Source of the DNA: Acidimicrobiales bacterium
GTDB taxonomy: Bacteria > Actinomycetota > Acidimicrobiia > Acidimicrobiales > SZUA-35
Direction: 5' to 3'
Length of the DNA stretch: 33,763 bases
NCBI GenBank assembly: GCA_020629695.1
Contig: JAHDCV010000002.1
Location: forward strand, 98,344-132,106
Shown here: piece by piece, positions 23,898-31,495 of the stretch
Layout: every line of letters begins with the position of its first letter
Position numbering within the stretch: position 1 is the first letter of the stretch
Program-made: the position numbers and the translations under genes
The notes under the pieces: generated by a model
What the model saw: the letters and a program-made list of their open reading frames with translations, nothing else
Databases searched by the model: none
Told to the model about the DNA's origin: nothing

Positions 23898-23903
23898 CCT
23901 CCT
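23898..23903 (-). promoter_or_regulatory. Strong ribosome-binding site of leuB
   Basis: AGGAGG on the minus strand, 5 bases before ATG 23892. It contrasts with the many genes here that have none. Confidence 0.7.
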
Positions 23904-24048
23904 GGATTCGTCGGCGCTGCCAGCCGAACGGCGTCCGACGCTACCCGCAGGGGTCGGGGTCGCTGCACCCCCATACGGGCGTGGCCGCTCAAGGCCGATG
24001 TCGAACCTGCCGATCCCGATCCTGACCAACGTCCACCCGGAGAGCACG

Positions 24049-24567
24049 ATGAGTTCTCGAAACACCACCATCCCGCAGTCCTGGATCGACGCCGAAGCCG
24101 ACTCCGGCACGATCAACGACGGTCGCCCCCTCGACCGCGGCAGCCGGACGAGGATGCCGAGCCGCGACCGGCTGGACGGGTTCTCCGCGGGTGTGCTGAG
24201 CATCCTCGTGATGACGATCTCGATCGTGGCGTGGTCGTGGGCGCAACTGAGCGACACGCTCGACTCGGCCTGGCCCGCCGTCGGCATCGCAGCGCTCATC
24301 GCCATCGCCATCCGGATCGGGGCCGGCGCGGTCGACGCCAGCTCGCAGGCGATCATGTCCCTCTTCGCGTATCTCTTCGTCCTCGTGACCACCACCGGAT
24401 TCGTCGCCTGGAGCGATGCGAAGTCGCTCTACGGCGATGAGATCGGCGTCGAGGCGCTCGACGCCGAGATCACCAACCGCTTCCTGACCGAACCGGCGGT
24501 GGTCGGCGCCTGGCTGCTCGGCGCTGCGGTCGCCTTCGCGACGTCACTGGTGCTCGGCCGGCGCTGA
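24049..24567 (+). CDS. Hypothetical four-helix membrane protein
   Basis: I do not recognise a family. The 172-residue protein has a polar N-terminus with RSRTRMPSRDRLDG-like positive charge, then four hydrophobic segments (about residues 50-70, 76-98, 104-124, 148-170). The loop between helices three and four is acidic (GDEIGVEALDAEITNR). I chose ATG 24049 because GGAGAG lies 6-7 bases upstream; ATG 23998 would add 17 residues with no protein-like pattern. It lies between the divergent leuB and downstream greA with no obvious link to either. Confidence 0.72.
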   Translation: MSSRNTTIPQSWIDAEADSGTINDGRPLDRGSRTRMPSRDRLDGFSAGVLSILVMTISIVAWSWAQLSDTLDSAWPAVGIAALIAIAIRIGAGAVDASSQAIMSLFAYLFVLVTTTGFVAWSDAKSLYGDEIGVEALDAEITNRFLTEPAVVGAWLLGAAVAFATSLVLGRR

Positions 24568-24596
24568 CCGGCCCCGGCCGGATCGGCCGCGGCGGG

Positions 24597-24602
24597 TACG
24601 AT
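24597..24602 (+). promoter_or_regulatory. Leaderless -10 element of greA
   Basis: TACGAT, 8 bases before ATG 24611, with no Shine-Dalgarno between. Confidence 0.55.
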
Positions 24603-24610
24603 CGACGGTC

Positions 24611-25084
24611 ATGCCCTCCCAGCTCTCCCGCGAGGCCTTCGATCGCCTCCAGAACGAATACGACGATCTGACCACTCGCGGCCGGATCGAGATCGCCCAG
24701 AAGATCGAAGAGGCCCGTGCCCTCGGTGATCTGAGCGAGAACGGCGACTACCACGCCGCCAAGGAGGAGCAGGGGAAGATGGAGGGCCGCATCATGCAGC
24801 TCGCCCGTCTGCTCGAAGACGCCGAGATCGTCGAGAGCGAAGGCGGCGACACCTCCGTCGTCGCCGCCGGCTGCGTTGTCGGCATCCGCTACGAAGGCGA
24901 CGACGAGGACGAGGTCGAGACCTACCTGCTGGGTTCGATCGAGGAGCGCCGCGACGGCGTGACCGTGATGTCGCCGGGATCACCGATGGGCAAGGCGCTC
25001 ATGGGTGGCGCCGTCGGCGACACCGTTTCCTATGACGCACCCGGGGGCGAGCTCCGGGTCACGATCGTGTCGATCGAGCGCTGA
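24611..25084 (+). CDS. greA: Transcription elongation factor GreA
   Basis: GreA enters the RNA polymerase secondary channel and stimulates cleavage of backtracked transcripts. The 157-residue protein has the N-terminal coiled coil (residues 1-75) with the tip motif GDLSENGDYHAAKEEQGKM, including the acidic tip residues in LSENGDY, and a C-terminal FKBP-like domain with GSPMGKALMG near 120-130. Length and motifs are standard. It converges with the RND gene 20 bases downstream. Confidence 0.97.
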   Translation: MPSQLSREAFDRLQNEYDDLTTRGRIEIAQKIEEARALGDLSENGDYHAAKEEQGKMEGRIMQLARLLEDAEIVESEGGDTSVVAAGCVVGIRYEGDDEDEVETYLLGSIEERRDGVTVMSPGSPMGKALMGGAVGDTVSYDAPGGELRVTIVSIER

Positions 25085-25103
25085 CCCGGAACCCGCGCGC
25101 GGA

Positions 25104-27764
25104 TCAGACGGTCGCCGCCCGGTTGCGGCCTCGCCGCCACGGGGTCTGCACACGATCGCGCAGCCACTCGATGGCGAGGTAGTAGTACGGGAACGACACG
25201 ATCACGAGGAACGTGCTGGAGAGCAGCCCGAAGATGATCGTGAATGCGAGTGCCTCCCAGAACGGGTCGGACAGCGCCAGCGGCAACAGCCCGCCCACGG
25301 TCGTGAGCGAGGTGGCGACCAGCGGCCGGAACCGACGGCGGATCGCGGTCGCGATCGCGTCCTTGCGGTCCGCACCGTTGTCGCGCTCCTGATTGGCGAA
25401 GTCGACGAGCAGGATCGAGTTGTTCACGGCGATGCCGATCAGACCCAACACCCCGAGCATCACGAAGAAGCTGAGGGGGTTGTCGGTCAGCAGCAGACCT
25501 CCGAACATGCCGAAGAAGCTGAACGGGATCGCGAGGAACACGAGCAGCCACTGCACCGACGACCGGAACTGGACGATCAGCAGCACGAGCATCGCTCCCA
25601 ATGCGATCAGGAATGCGAACGGCAGGGCGGCGAAGGCTTCCTGGTTGTCCGACTCGAGCCCGAAGTCGAACCCGAGGGCGTCCGCGTCCAGCCCGAACTC
25701 GGCGAGCCGGTCCGCCCCCCAGTTCTGCTCGAAGTACTCCTGCGTCGTCGCGGTCGTGGACGTCACGGCGTCGTCGTCGAATCTGGCCCGGACCTCGACG
25801 TAGCGGCGACCGTCGTCCCGGGCGACGACATCGTCGAGTGCCAGGTCGGTCTCGAGCACGGTGAACACGTCGCCGTTGGCGAGGGTCAACTGACGGCCGT
25901 CGAGATCGTCCTGCATGGCGGCACCGGCGGCGCGGAGCGCCTCGATGTCCTCACCGAAGACCTGCATCGTGTACGGGAACAGCAACTCGGGCGGGCCGTT
26001 CGAGATCGCCGAGAACACGACTCGAGCGTCATCCCGCCCCTCGGCGATCGGCTCGAGCGATTCGACCAACTGGTGCACGGTCGGGCGACCGCCGATCGGT
26101 GTGATCTCGTACTGGACGATCGCGGTCTGATCGGTCCCGATGTAGAGGTAGCCCTGGATGAGTTCGTCGCCGAGGGTCTCGGCGGCGCGTTGGTTCACCT
26201 CGAGCGCGATGTCCTTGGCGTCCTGGATGTCGGTGCCCGCCGGGTAGGTGATCTCGAGCGCGATGGCCGTCGAGTCCTTGGCGGGCGGGAAGATGTTGAA
26301 CCCGACGTTGGGGGCGAACACCACGAAGCCGATCACGGTCATCACGAGGGACAACATGATCCCGGCGAACCCGATGGCGACACCGGCGCCACCCCGGACA
26401 CCCGGCAGCGCCGACACCATCTCGGCGAGCTTCTCCTCCGCTCGCACCAAGGGACCGCCGGCCTTCGGGGCCCGAAGCGTCAGGAAGCGCGCCGCGACCG
26501 GGATGAAGACGAACGACAGGATCAGCGAGATCAGCAGTGCCAGGATGATGGTGATCGGCAGGATCCGGATGAATCCGCCGAGCACGCCCCCGATCAGGAG
26601 CATCGGAGCGAACACCAGCACCGTGGTGATCGTGCCGGAGGCGCTGGCGGCGCCGACCCGGTTGATCGCCCGCCGGATGACCGCGAGGTCGCGCTCCTCG
26701 GCATCCCCCGAGTCGTCCTCGTCGTCACGGAACGCGTCGATCGACTCGGTGATGACGATGGCGTCGTCCACGAAGAGGCCGAGTGCGAGGATCAACGCGA
26801 ACAGCGAGATCGTGTTCAGGGTGATGCCGGCGAAGTACATCGCGCCGACCGAGGCGGCCAGCACGGTGAAGAGGAACAGTGCCGTGATGACCGACGCCCG
26901 CCACGAGATCAGCAGCAGCGCGACGATGGCCACCACGATGATGCCGAGCAGCACGTTGCCCTGGAGCGACGAGATCTGCTGCTCGACGATGCGAGCGGCG
27001 TCGATGGCGACGATCGCGTTGAAGCCATCGGGGAGACCGCCCTCCGCCGATGCGAGAGCGACCTCGGTGGCGTCGCGGATGGCGATCGAGTCGACGTCGT
27101 CGTTCGCGATCACACCGATCGCGATCGACGACCGGAACTCGTTGTCCGGATCGGTCAGCTGGTTGAAGCTCGTCTCGAGGGTCACCTCTTCACCCGTGGC
27201 CGGGTTCAGACCCGACTCGAAGAGGTCCTCGACCTTCGCCTCGGCGATGTCCGGATGGCGGATGTCGCCGACGATCGCGTTCGCCGCCGCCTCCAGCTCC
27301 GCGCCCGAGACACCGGGTGGCCCGTAGACACCGATGAGCACGTCGTATTCCTCGAGGAACTTCGCCGCATCGATCGACGAGGTGAAGAACTGCGCCTGCT
27401 CGGGGAAGTCGTTGGCGGCGATGACCTCGTCGAGCAGTGCCGCACCCTCCACGCTGGTCGTCCCGTCGGCGAGGTTGGCGACGACGCTGAACGAGGAGTC
27501 CCGACTGAAGCTCAACACGCTCTCGACCTCATCGAGCGCCAGGACGGCCTCGACGAAGGGTTGGGTCACATCGGCGTCGACCTGTTCCTGATCGTCGACG
27601 AAGTAGGCACCGGCACCGATCGACACCGGCACGTCGACCGGCGGGAAACCTTCGCGCGGCAGAAGGAGGGTGTAGGCGGTCACGCCGAAGGTCGCGATCA
27701 GCAACCAGAGAAGAACCGAGGGGCGGAGGCGGGAGGCGAAGACCTCGACGAATCGGGCGAGCAT
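25104..27764 (-). CDS. RND-family efflux transporter (AcrB/HAE-like)
   Basis: This 886-residue multi-spanning transporter has one N-terminal helix (12-34), a large external domain, and six-helix bundles. The proton-relay pair Asp333-Asp334 is in GLFVDDAIVITE of TM4; the later helix reads GIAVNNSILLVDFAN, with Asn where AcrB has Lys940, as in some other bacterial HAE proteins. A second external domain lies between the halves. It is shorter than the 1,049 residues of AcrB. No membrane-fusion adaptor or outer-membrane channel gene is nearby. ATG 27764 has GAAGGA about 10 bases upstream and overlaps the stop of a 60-codon ORF (TGATG). ATG 27863 would add 33 basic residues. Confidence 0.92.
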   Translation of the reverse strand: MLARFVEVFASRLRPSVLLWLLIATFGVTAYTLLLPREGFPPVDVPVSIGAGAYFVDDQEQVDADVTQPFVEAVLALDEVESVLSFSRDSSFSVVANLADGTTSVEGAALLDEVIAANDFPEQAQFFTSSIDAAKFLEEYDVLIGVYGPPGVSGAELEAAANAIVGDIRHPDIAEAKVEDLFESGLNPATGEEVTLETSFNQLTDPDNEFRSSIAIGVIANDDVDSIAIRDATEVALASAEGGLPDGFNAIVAIDAARIVEQQISSLQGNVLLGIIVVAIVALLLISWRASVITALFLFTVLAASVGAMYFAGITLNTISLFALILALGLFVDDAIVITESIDAFRDDEDDSGDAEERDLAVIRRAINRVGAASASGTITTVLVFAPMLLIGGVLGGFIRILPITIILALLISLILSFVFIPVAARFLTLRAPKAGGPLVRAEEKLAEMVSALPGVRGGAGVAIGFAGIMLSLVMTVIGFVVFAPNVGFNIFPPAKDSTAIALEITYPAGTDIQDAKDIALEVNQRAAETLGDELIQGYLYIGTDQTAIVQYEITPIGGRPTVHQLVESLEPIAEGRDDARVVFSAISNGPPELLFPYTMQVFGEDIEALRAAGAAMQDDLDGRQLTLANGDVFTVLETDLALDDVVARDDGRRYVEVRARFDDDAVTSTTATTQEYFEQNWGADRLAEFGLDADALGFDFGLESDNQEAFAALPFAFLIALGAMLVLLIVQFRSSVQWLLVFLAIPFSFFGMFGGLLLTDNPLSFFVMLGVLGLIGIAVNNSILLVDFANQERDNGADRKDAIATAIRRRFRPLVATSLTTVGGLLPLALSDPFWEALAFTIIFGLLSSTFLVIVSFPYYYLAIEWLRDRVQTPWRRGRNRAATV

Positions 27765-27946
27765 CAGCGGGGCGTCCTTCCGGTCACGCTCGGCCGTGCG
27801 ACGACAGGAGCGAACGAGGGTGCGGGTGCGAGTGCGGCCAACACGAATCCGTGCCGCGCCCATGCCGACGGCCGGCGAGCGGCGCTGCAGCGGGCGAGCT
27901 GGATGGTCGGGCTGGACGACGCGACGAGGGGGACGTCGGTTGTCAT
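27764..27946 (-). CDS. 60-codon upstream ORF coupled to the RND pump gene
   Basis: This ORF begins 7 bases after a TAGCGT element and ends in a TGA that shares its A with the RND start (TGATG), the classic arrangement for translational coupling. The peptide has polar N-terminal residues, then ARHGFVLAALAPAPSFAPVVA, weakly hydrophobic, and no known domain. It may be a leader peptide that controls pump translation, or simply the route for ribosomes to reach the pump. An untranslated leader with a chance ORF remains possible. Confidence 0.45.
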   Translation of the reverse strand: MTTDVPLVASSSPTIQLARCSAARRPSAWARHGFVLAALAPAPSFAPVVARPSVTGRTPR

Positions 27947-27953
27947 GAAACGA

Positions 27954-27959
27954 ACGCTA
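27954..27959 (-). promoter_or_regulatory. Leaderless -10 element upstream of the RND leader ORF
   Basis: TAGCGT on the minus strand, 7 bases before ATG 27946. Confidence 0.5.
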
Positions 27960-28018
27960 ATGCGACGCCCGGTTGCCCGACGGTCCGAGTGACATCTTTC
28001 CCACCTCGGCCGGAAGGG

Positions 28019-28654
28019 TCAGACCATCGCCTCGAGCGCTCGAGCGGCCTGCTCCACCGACGGCCCGAATCGCCCCTTCGGATCTCGGGTCATCCGGTCG
28101 ATCGGACCCGAGACCGAGATGGCGGCGATGACCCGCCCGGCGGCATCGCGCACCGCCGCCGACACCGAGGCGACGCCGGGCTCACGTTCCTCGACGGACC
28201 CGACCAGGGGGAGGCCGTCGCGGAGCACGGCCGCGGCGCTCCCGGCGTCCATGCTCAGCGCCGCGCCGACCGGCACGATCGTGCGCAGCCCGTGCTCGGA
28301 CTCGGCACCAGCGACACAACGACGGATGGATCGTTCACGCACGAAGAGCTGAGTCGACTCACCGGTTCGATCCCGGAGCGTCTCGAGCACCGCCCCGGCA
28401 TGGGCCGCCAACGGCAGCCGCTGCTCGGCGATCCGCCCGAGGCCGATGAGTGAGGGCCCGAGCTCGAACCGACCGCGGTCGTCACGCCGCAGCGTGCCGT
28501 GCTTTTCGAGTGCGGTTGCGAGCCGGTGACAGGTCGCGCGCTGGATCCCCGTGGCCGCGACGAGATCGGCGAGCGTGCTGGGCGCGGCTTCGACCGCTCT
28601 GATGATCGCCATCGCCTTGTCGATGACGCCAACGCCGCTTACGCTGAGGTCCAT
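28019..28654 (-). CDS. IclR-family transcriptional regulator (LtbR/NdgR-like)
   Basis: The 211-residue protein has an N-terminal winged helix-turn-helix (about residues 8-65; [26 protein letters not shown]) and a C-terminal IclR effector-binding domain ([14 protein letters not shown] ... [18 protein letters not shown]). It is divergent from leuC. In actinobacteria such as Corynebacterium and Streptomyces an IclR regulator at this place (LtbR/NdgR) controls leuCD, and the same role is likely here. The ATG is 6 bases after TAGGCT, which lies inside an inverted repeat that could be its own operator. Confidence 0.93.
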   Translation of the reverse strand: MDLSVSGVGVIDKAMAIIRAVEAAPSTLADLVAATGIQRATCHRLATALEKHGTLRRDDRGRFELGPSLIGLGRIAEQRLPLAAHAGAVLETLRDRTGESTQLFVRERSIRRCVAGAESEHGLRTIVPVGAALSMDAGSAAAVLRDGLPLVGSVEEREPGVASVSAAVRDAAGRVIAAISVSGPIDRMTRDPKGRFGPSVEQAARALEAMV

Positions 28655-28657
28655 CCC

Positions 28658-28675
28658 GTGAGCCTAACGTCTCAC
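28658..28675. promoter_or_regulatory. Candidate IclR operator between iclR and leuC
   Basis: The inverted repeat GTGAG-N8-CTCAC covers the iclR -10 (TAGGCT, minus strand, 28661-28666). Binding here would block iclR and could control leuCD. The match to a known LtbR/NdgR consensus was not checked. Confidence 0.5.
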
Positions 28676-28690
28676 GATTTGAGCAGCCAC

Positions 28691-28706
28691 CGGATTTCCG
28701 AATCCG
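28691..28706. repeat. Second inverted repeat upstream of leuC
   Basis: CGGATT-N4-AATCCG, a perfect 6-base-arm repeat 57 bases before leuC. It may be a second regulator site or a small hairpin in the leader. Confidence 0.35.
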
Positions 28707-28762
28707 ACCGGCTGCATCCACGATCCGTCGATCGATCGCCCGACCACTGGAGCCACGCCGCC

Positions 28763-30175
28763 GTGACCGAGTCCGCACCTCGCACCCTCTCCCAGAAGGT
28801 CTGGGATCAACACCTCGTCCGTTCCGCCGATGGCGAACCCGATCTGCTGTACATCGACCTCCACCTCGTGCACGAGGTGACTTCCCCGCAGGCGTTCGAC
28901 GGTCTCCGCCTGAACGGCCGCAGCGTCCGACGGCCCGATCTGACGATCGCCACCGAGGACCACAACGTGCCGACCGAGGACATCGACAAGCCGATCGCCG
29001 ACGAGGTCAGTGCGATCCAGGTGGACACGTTGCGGCGCAACACCGCGGAGTTCGGCATCACCCACTATCCGATGGGCGACCCCCGGCAGGGCATCGTGCA
29101 CGTGATCGGACCGGAGCAGGGGTTGACCCAGCCGGGCATGACCGTGGTGTGCGGCGACTCCCACACGTCCACCCACGGCGCGTTCGGCGCGCTCGCCTTC
29201 GGCATCGGCACCTCCGAGGTCGAGCACGTGCTCGCCACTCAGACCCTGCCGCAACCGGCACAGGAGACGATGGCGATCACCATCACCGGTGAGCTGCCCG
29301 AGGGTTCGACGGCGAAGGACGTCGTGCTCGCCGTGCTCCGCGAGTGCGGCACCGGCGGGGGCATCGGGGCGATCGCCGAGTTCCGGGGCCCGGTCATCGA
29401 AGCGCTGTCGATGGAGGGCCGGATGACGGTCTGCAACATGTCGATCGAGTTCGGAGCGAAGGCCGGCATGATCGCCCCGGACGAGAAGACCTTCGCCTAC
29501 CTGAAGGACAAGCCGCGAGCCCCGAAGGGGGCCGACTGGGAGGCCGCGGTCGCGGCGTGGAGCGAGCTGCGGACCGACGAGGGCGCGGTGTTCGACCGTG
29601 AGGTCGTGATCGAGGGCCACACGATCACCCCACATGTGACGTGGGGGACCAACCCCGGCCAGGTGATCCCGCTGTCCGCGAACGTGCCCTCGCCGGACGA
29701 CTTCGACGATCCGGTCGCTCGGGACGCCGCCGTCCGCGCCCTCGAGTACATGGGGCTGACCGCCGGCACCCCGATGCGCGAGGTCGCCGTCGACACCGTG
29801 TTCATCGGTTCGTGCACGAACTCCCGCATCGAGGATCTCCGGGCGGCGGCGGCCGTCGCCCAGGGTCGATCGGTGGCGACCGGCATCCGAACCCTCGTCG
29901 TTCCCGGGTCAGGGCTGGTCAAGGCCCAGGCCGAAGCCGAGGGCCTCGACCAGATCTTCATCGACGCCGGCTTCGACTGGCGCGAGCCCGGCTGCTCGAT
30001 GTGTCTCGCCATGAACCCCGACAAGCTGAGCGAGGGCGAGCGCAGCGCCTCGACGTCCAACCGCAACTTCGAAGGTCGGCAGGGCCGTGGCGGGCGGACC
30101 CATCTGGTCTCCCCCGAGGTCGCCGCGGCGACCGCCATCGCGGGCACCTTCGCCACCCCGGCCGACCTGGCCTGA
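28763..30175 (+). CDS. leuC: 3-isopropylmalate dehydratase, large subunit
   Basis: LeuC with LeuD isomerises 2- and 3-isopropylmalate and, in the citramalate route, citramalate to 3-methylmalate. The 470-residue subunit has [20 protein letters not shown] near 128-147 and the three 4Fe-4S cysteines Cys351 (GSCTNSR), Cys411 and Cys414 (GCSMC). I chose GTG 28763, giving the family's usual length; an in-frame GTG at 28658 would place the start within the operator and add 35 unrelated residues. A weak TGGAG lies about 12 bases upstream. leuD follows after 39 bases. Confidence 0.96.
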   Translation: MTESAPRTLSQKVWDQHLVRSADGEPDLLYIDLHLVHEVTSPQAFDGLRLNGRSVRRPDLTIATEDHNVPTEDIDKPIADEVSAIQVDTLRRNTAEFGITHYPMGDPRQGIVHVIGPEQGLTQPGMTVVCGDSHTSTHGAFGALAFGIGTSEVEHVLATQTLPQPAQETMAITITGELPEGSTAKDVVLAVLRECGTGGGIGAIAEFRGPVIEALSMEGRMTVCNMSIEFGAKAGMIAPDEKTFAYLKDKPRAPKGADWEAAVAAWSELRTDEGAVFDREVVIEGHTITPHVTWGTNPGQVIPLSANVPSPDDFDDPVARDAAVRALEYMGLTAGTPMREVAVDTVFIGSCTNSRIEDLRAAAAVAQGRSVATGIRTLVVPGSGLVKAQAEAEGLDQIFIDAGFDWREPGCSMCLAMNPDKLSEGERSASTSNRNFEGRQGRGGRTHLVSPEVAAATAIAGTFATPADLA

Positions 30176-30214
30176 CACGCGCATCTGCAACCGAAGTACG
30201 AGAGAGAACCAGCC

Positions 30215-30808
30215 ATGGAACCCGTGCACATCGTCTCCGGGACGGCCGTCCCACTCGACCGCTCCGACGTCGACACCGATCAGATCATCCCGTCCGACTG
30301 GCTCAAGCGGGTCGAACGCACCGGCTTCGAGAAGGGCCTGTTCTCCGAGTGGCGTGACGACCCGGCCTTCGTCATGAACAACGAGGCCTACGCCGGGGCC
30401 TCGATTCTGATCGGGGGCCCGAACTTCGGCACCGGGTCCAGCCGGGAACACGCGGTGTGGGCCATCCAGCAGTACGGCTTCGCCGCGGTGATCTCGCCGC
30501 GCTTCGGTCCGATCTTCCGGAACAACTGCACCAAGAACGGCCTGGTGGCCGTCGAGGTGACCGCCGAGCTCGGCGAGCGGCTGCTCCGGGCTGTGGAAGC
30601 CGACCCATCGCTCGAACTCACCATCGACGTGCAACGCCGCACCCTCGAGGTACCGGCACTCGATCTCGAGGTCGGCTTCGACCTGAGCGACGCGGTGCAG
30701 CATCGCTTCCTGAACGGATTGGACGACATCGGCCTCACACTCGGCCATGTCGACGCACTCGATGCCTTCGAGTCCGACCGCCCAGCCTGGAAGCCGACGA
30801 CCGCCTAA
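30215..30808 (+). CDS. leuD: 3-isopropylmalate dehydratase, small subunit
   Basis: The 197-residue swivel subunit partners LeuC. It shows the VDTDQIIPSDWLK opening near residues 16-28, GPNFGTGSSREHAVWAIQQYGFAAVISPRF in the middle (substrate loop and helix), and NNCTKNGL. Length and motifs are standard. GAGAGA before the ATG may serve as a weak ribosome-binding site. Its stop overlaps the stop of the convergent hypothetical gene by 3-4 bases. Confidence 0.96.
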   Translation: MEPVHIVSGTAVPLDRSDVDTDQIIPSDWLKRVERTGFEKGLFSEWRDDPAFVMNNEAYAGASILIGGPNFGTGSSREHAVWAIQQYGFAAVISPRFGPIFRNNCTKNGLVAVEVTAELGERLLRAVEADPSLELTIDVQRRTLEVPALDLEVGFDLSDAVQHRFLNGLDDIGLTLGHVDALDAFESDRPAWKPTTA

Positions 30809-31335
30809 TCCGACGGGTCGTAGAAGAGCACGGTCGACCAGTTCCCCAGACCGAGCTCACGAAGTGCAGCGTCGCCCGGCTCGCGGTTGACCATCGCGAG
30901 GCTCGCCTCGGCATCGGTGTCGAGATGCTCGCGGATCCGGGTGACGAGGGCCGCGGCCGACGCGGCGAGGTCCCCACCGTCCATGTCGAAGATCTCGGCG
31001 GCTTCGGCGACGATCACCTCGCCCCTGTGGGCCGGATCGTCCAGGAACTCGTTCGCCTCGGCGATCAACGGCGCGGCGTCGGGATGGCGGATGCGAGCGA
31101 CGAAGGCCCGCAACGCCGAGACGCCTGCGTCGAAGTCGCCGACGATGGCGATCTCGGCATCGAGTCCGAAGATCATGCTCGGACAGACCGATGGGTCGCC
31201 CGACAGCAACAACCGCTGGACGATCGGCACGTCGAACGCCCACTCCGTGAGTCCGACCACCCGATCCGGCACGTCCTGCGGCCGTCGCGGCCGCCGATCG
31301 GCCGCGTAGAGATAACTACGATTCGCCACGCTCAC
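30805..31335 (-). CDS. Hypothetical protein of the MANRSYLY type
   Basis: I cannot assign a function. From GTG 31335 the protein is 176 residues and opens VSVANRSYLYAAD; a MANRSYLY-like start is shared, to my recollection, by a family of uncharacterised soluble bacterial proteins. The rest is mixed alpha/beta with no membrane segment, including an acidic stretch (EVIVAEAAEIFDMDGGDLA) and a C-terminal GNWSTVLFYDP. GTG 31329 would start exactly at VANRSYLY, but AGGGG sits at a better distance (7 bases) from 31335. Longer frames upstream are not protein-like. Confidence 0.78.
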   Translation of the reverse strand: MSVANRSYLYAADRRPRRPQDVPDRVVGLTEWAFDVPIVQRLLLSGDPSVCPSMIFGLDAEIAIVGDFDAGVSALRAFVARIRHPDAAPLIAEANEFLDDPAHRGEVIVAEAAEIFDMDGGDLAASAAALVTRIREHLDTDAEASLAMVNREPGDAALRELGLGNWSTVLFYDPSD

Positions 31336-31482
31336 CACACCCCTTTTCCCCTCGCGGACCGTAGTCGTCGCGCTTCGGCGGAACCAGCAGGGTCCGCAGG
31401 CTCGTGTTGCGAACCGATGACAACGCGATCCACGGGAACCAGCTGCGGCCGATGGAACGTCAGAGGATGCAGAACACTCCTC

Positions 31483-31488
31483 AGGAGG
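31483..31488 (+). promoter_or_regulatory. Strong ribosome-binding site of the beta-propeller lipoprotein
   Basis: AGGAGG with 7 bases to GTG 31496, which fixes the start. The rest of the 160-base gap after the hypothetical gene shows nothing else clear. Confidence 0.8.
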
Positions 31489-31495
31489 ACCTGAC

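Noticed and set aside
25005-27992. 995-codon open frame on the plus strand opposite the RND pump
   Set aside because: It is a GC-rich shadow of the pump gene: Arg/Asp/Glu/Gln-rich low-complexity translation, no domain, and no promoter or ribosome site.
28658-28762. leuC starting at the in-frame GTG at 28658
   Set aside because: It would add 35 residues not seen in LeuC proteins and put the start inside the operator-like repeat.
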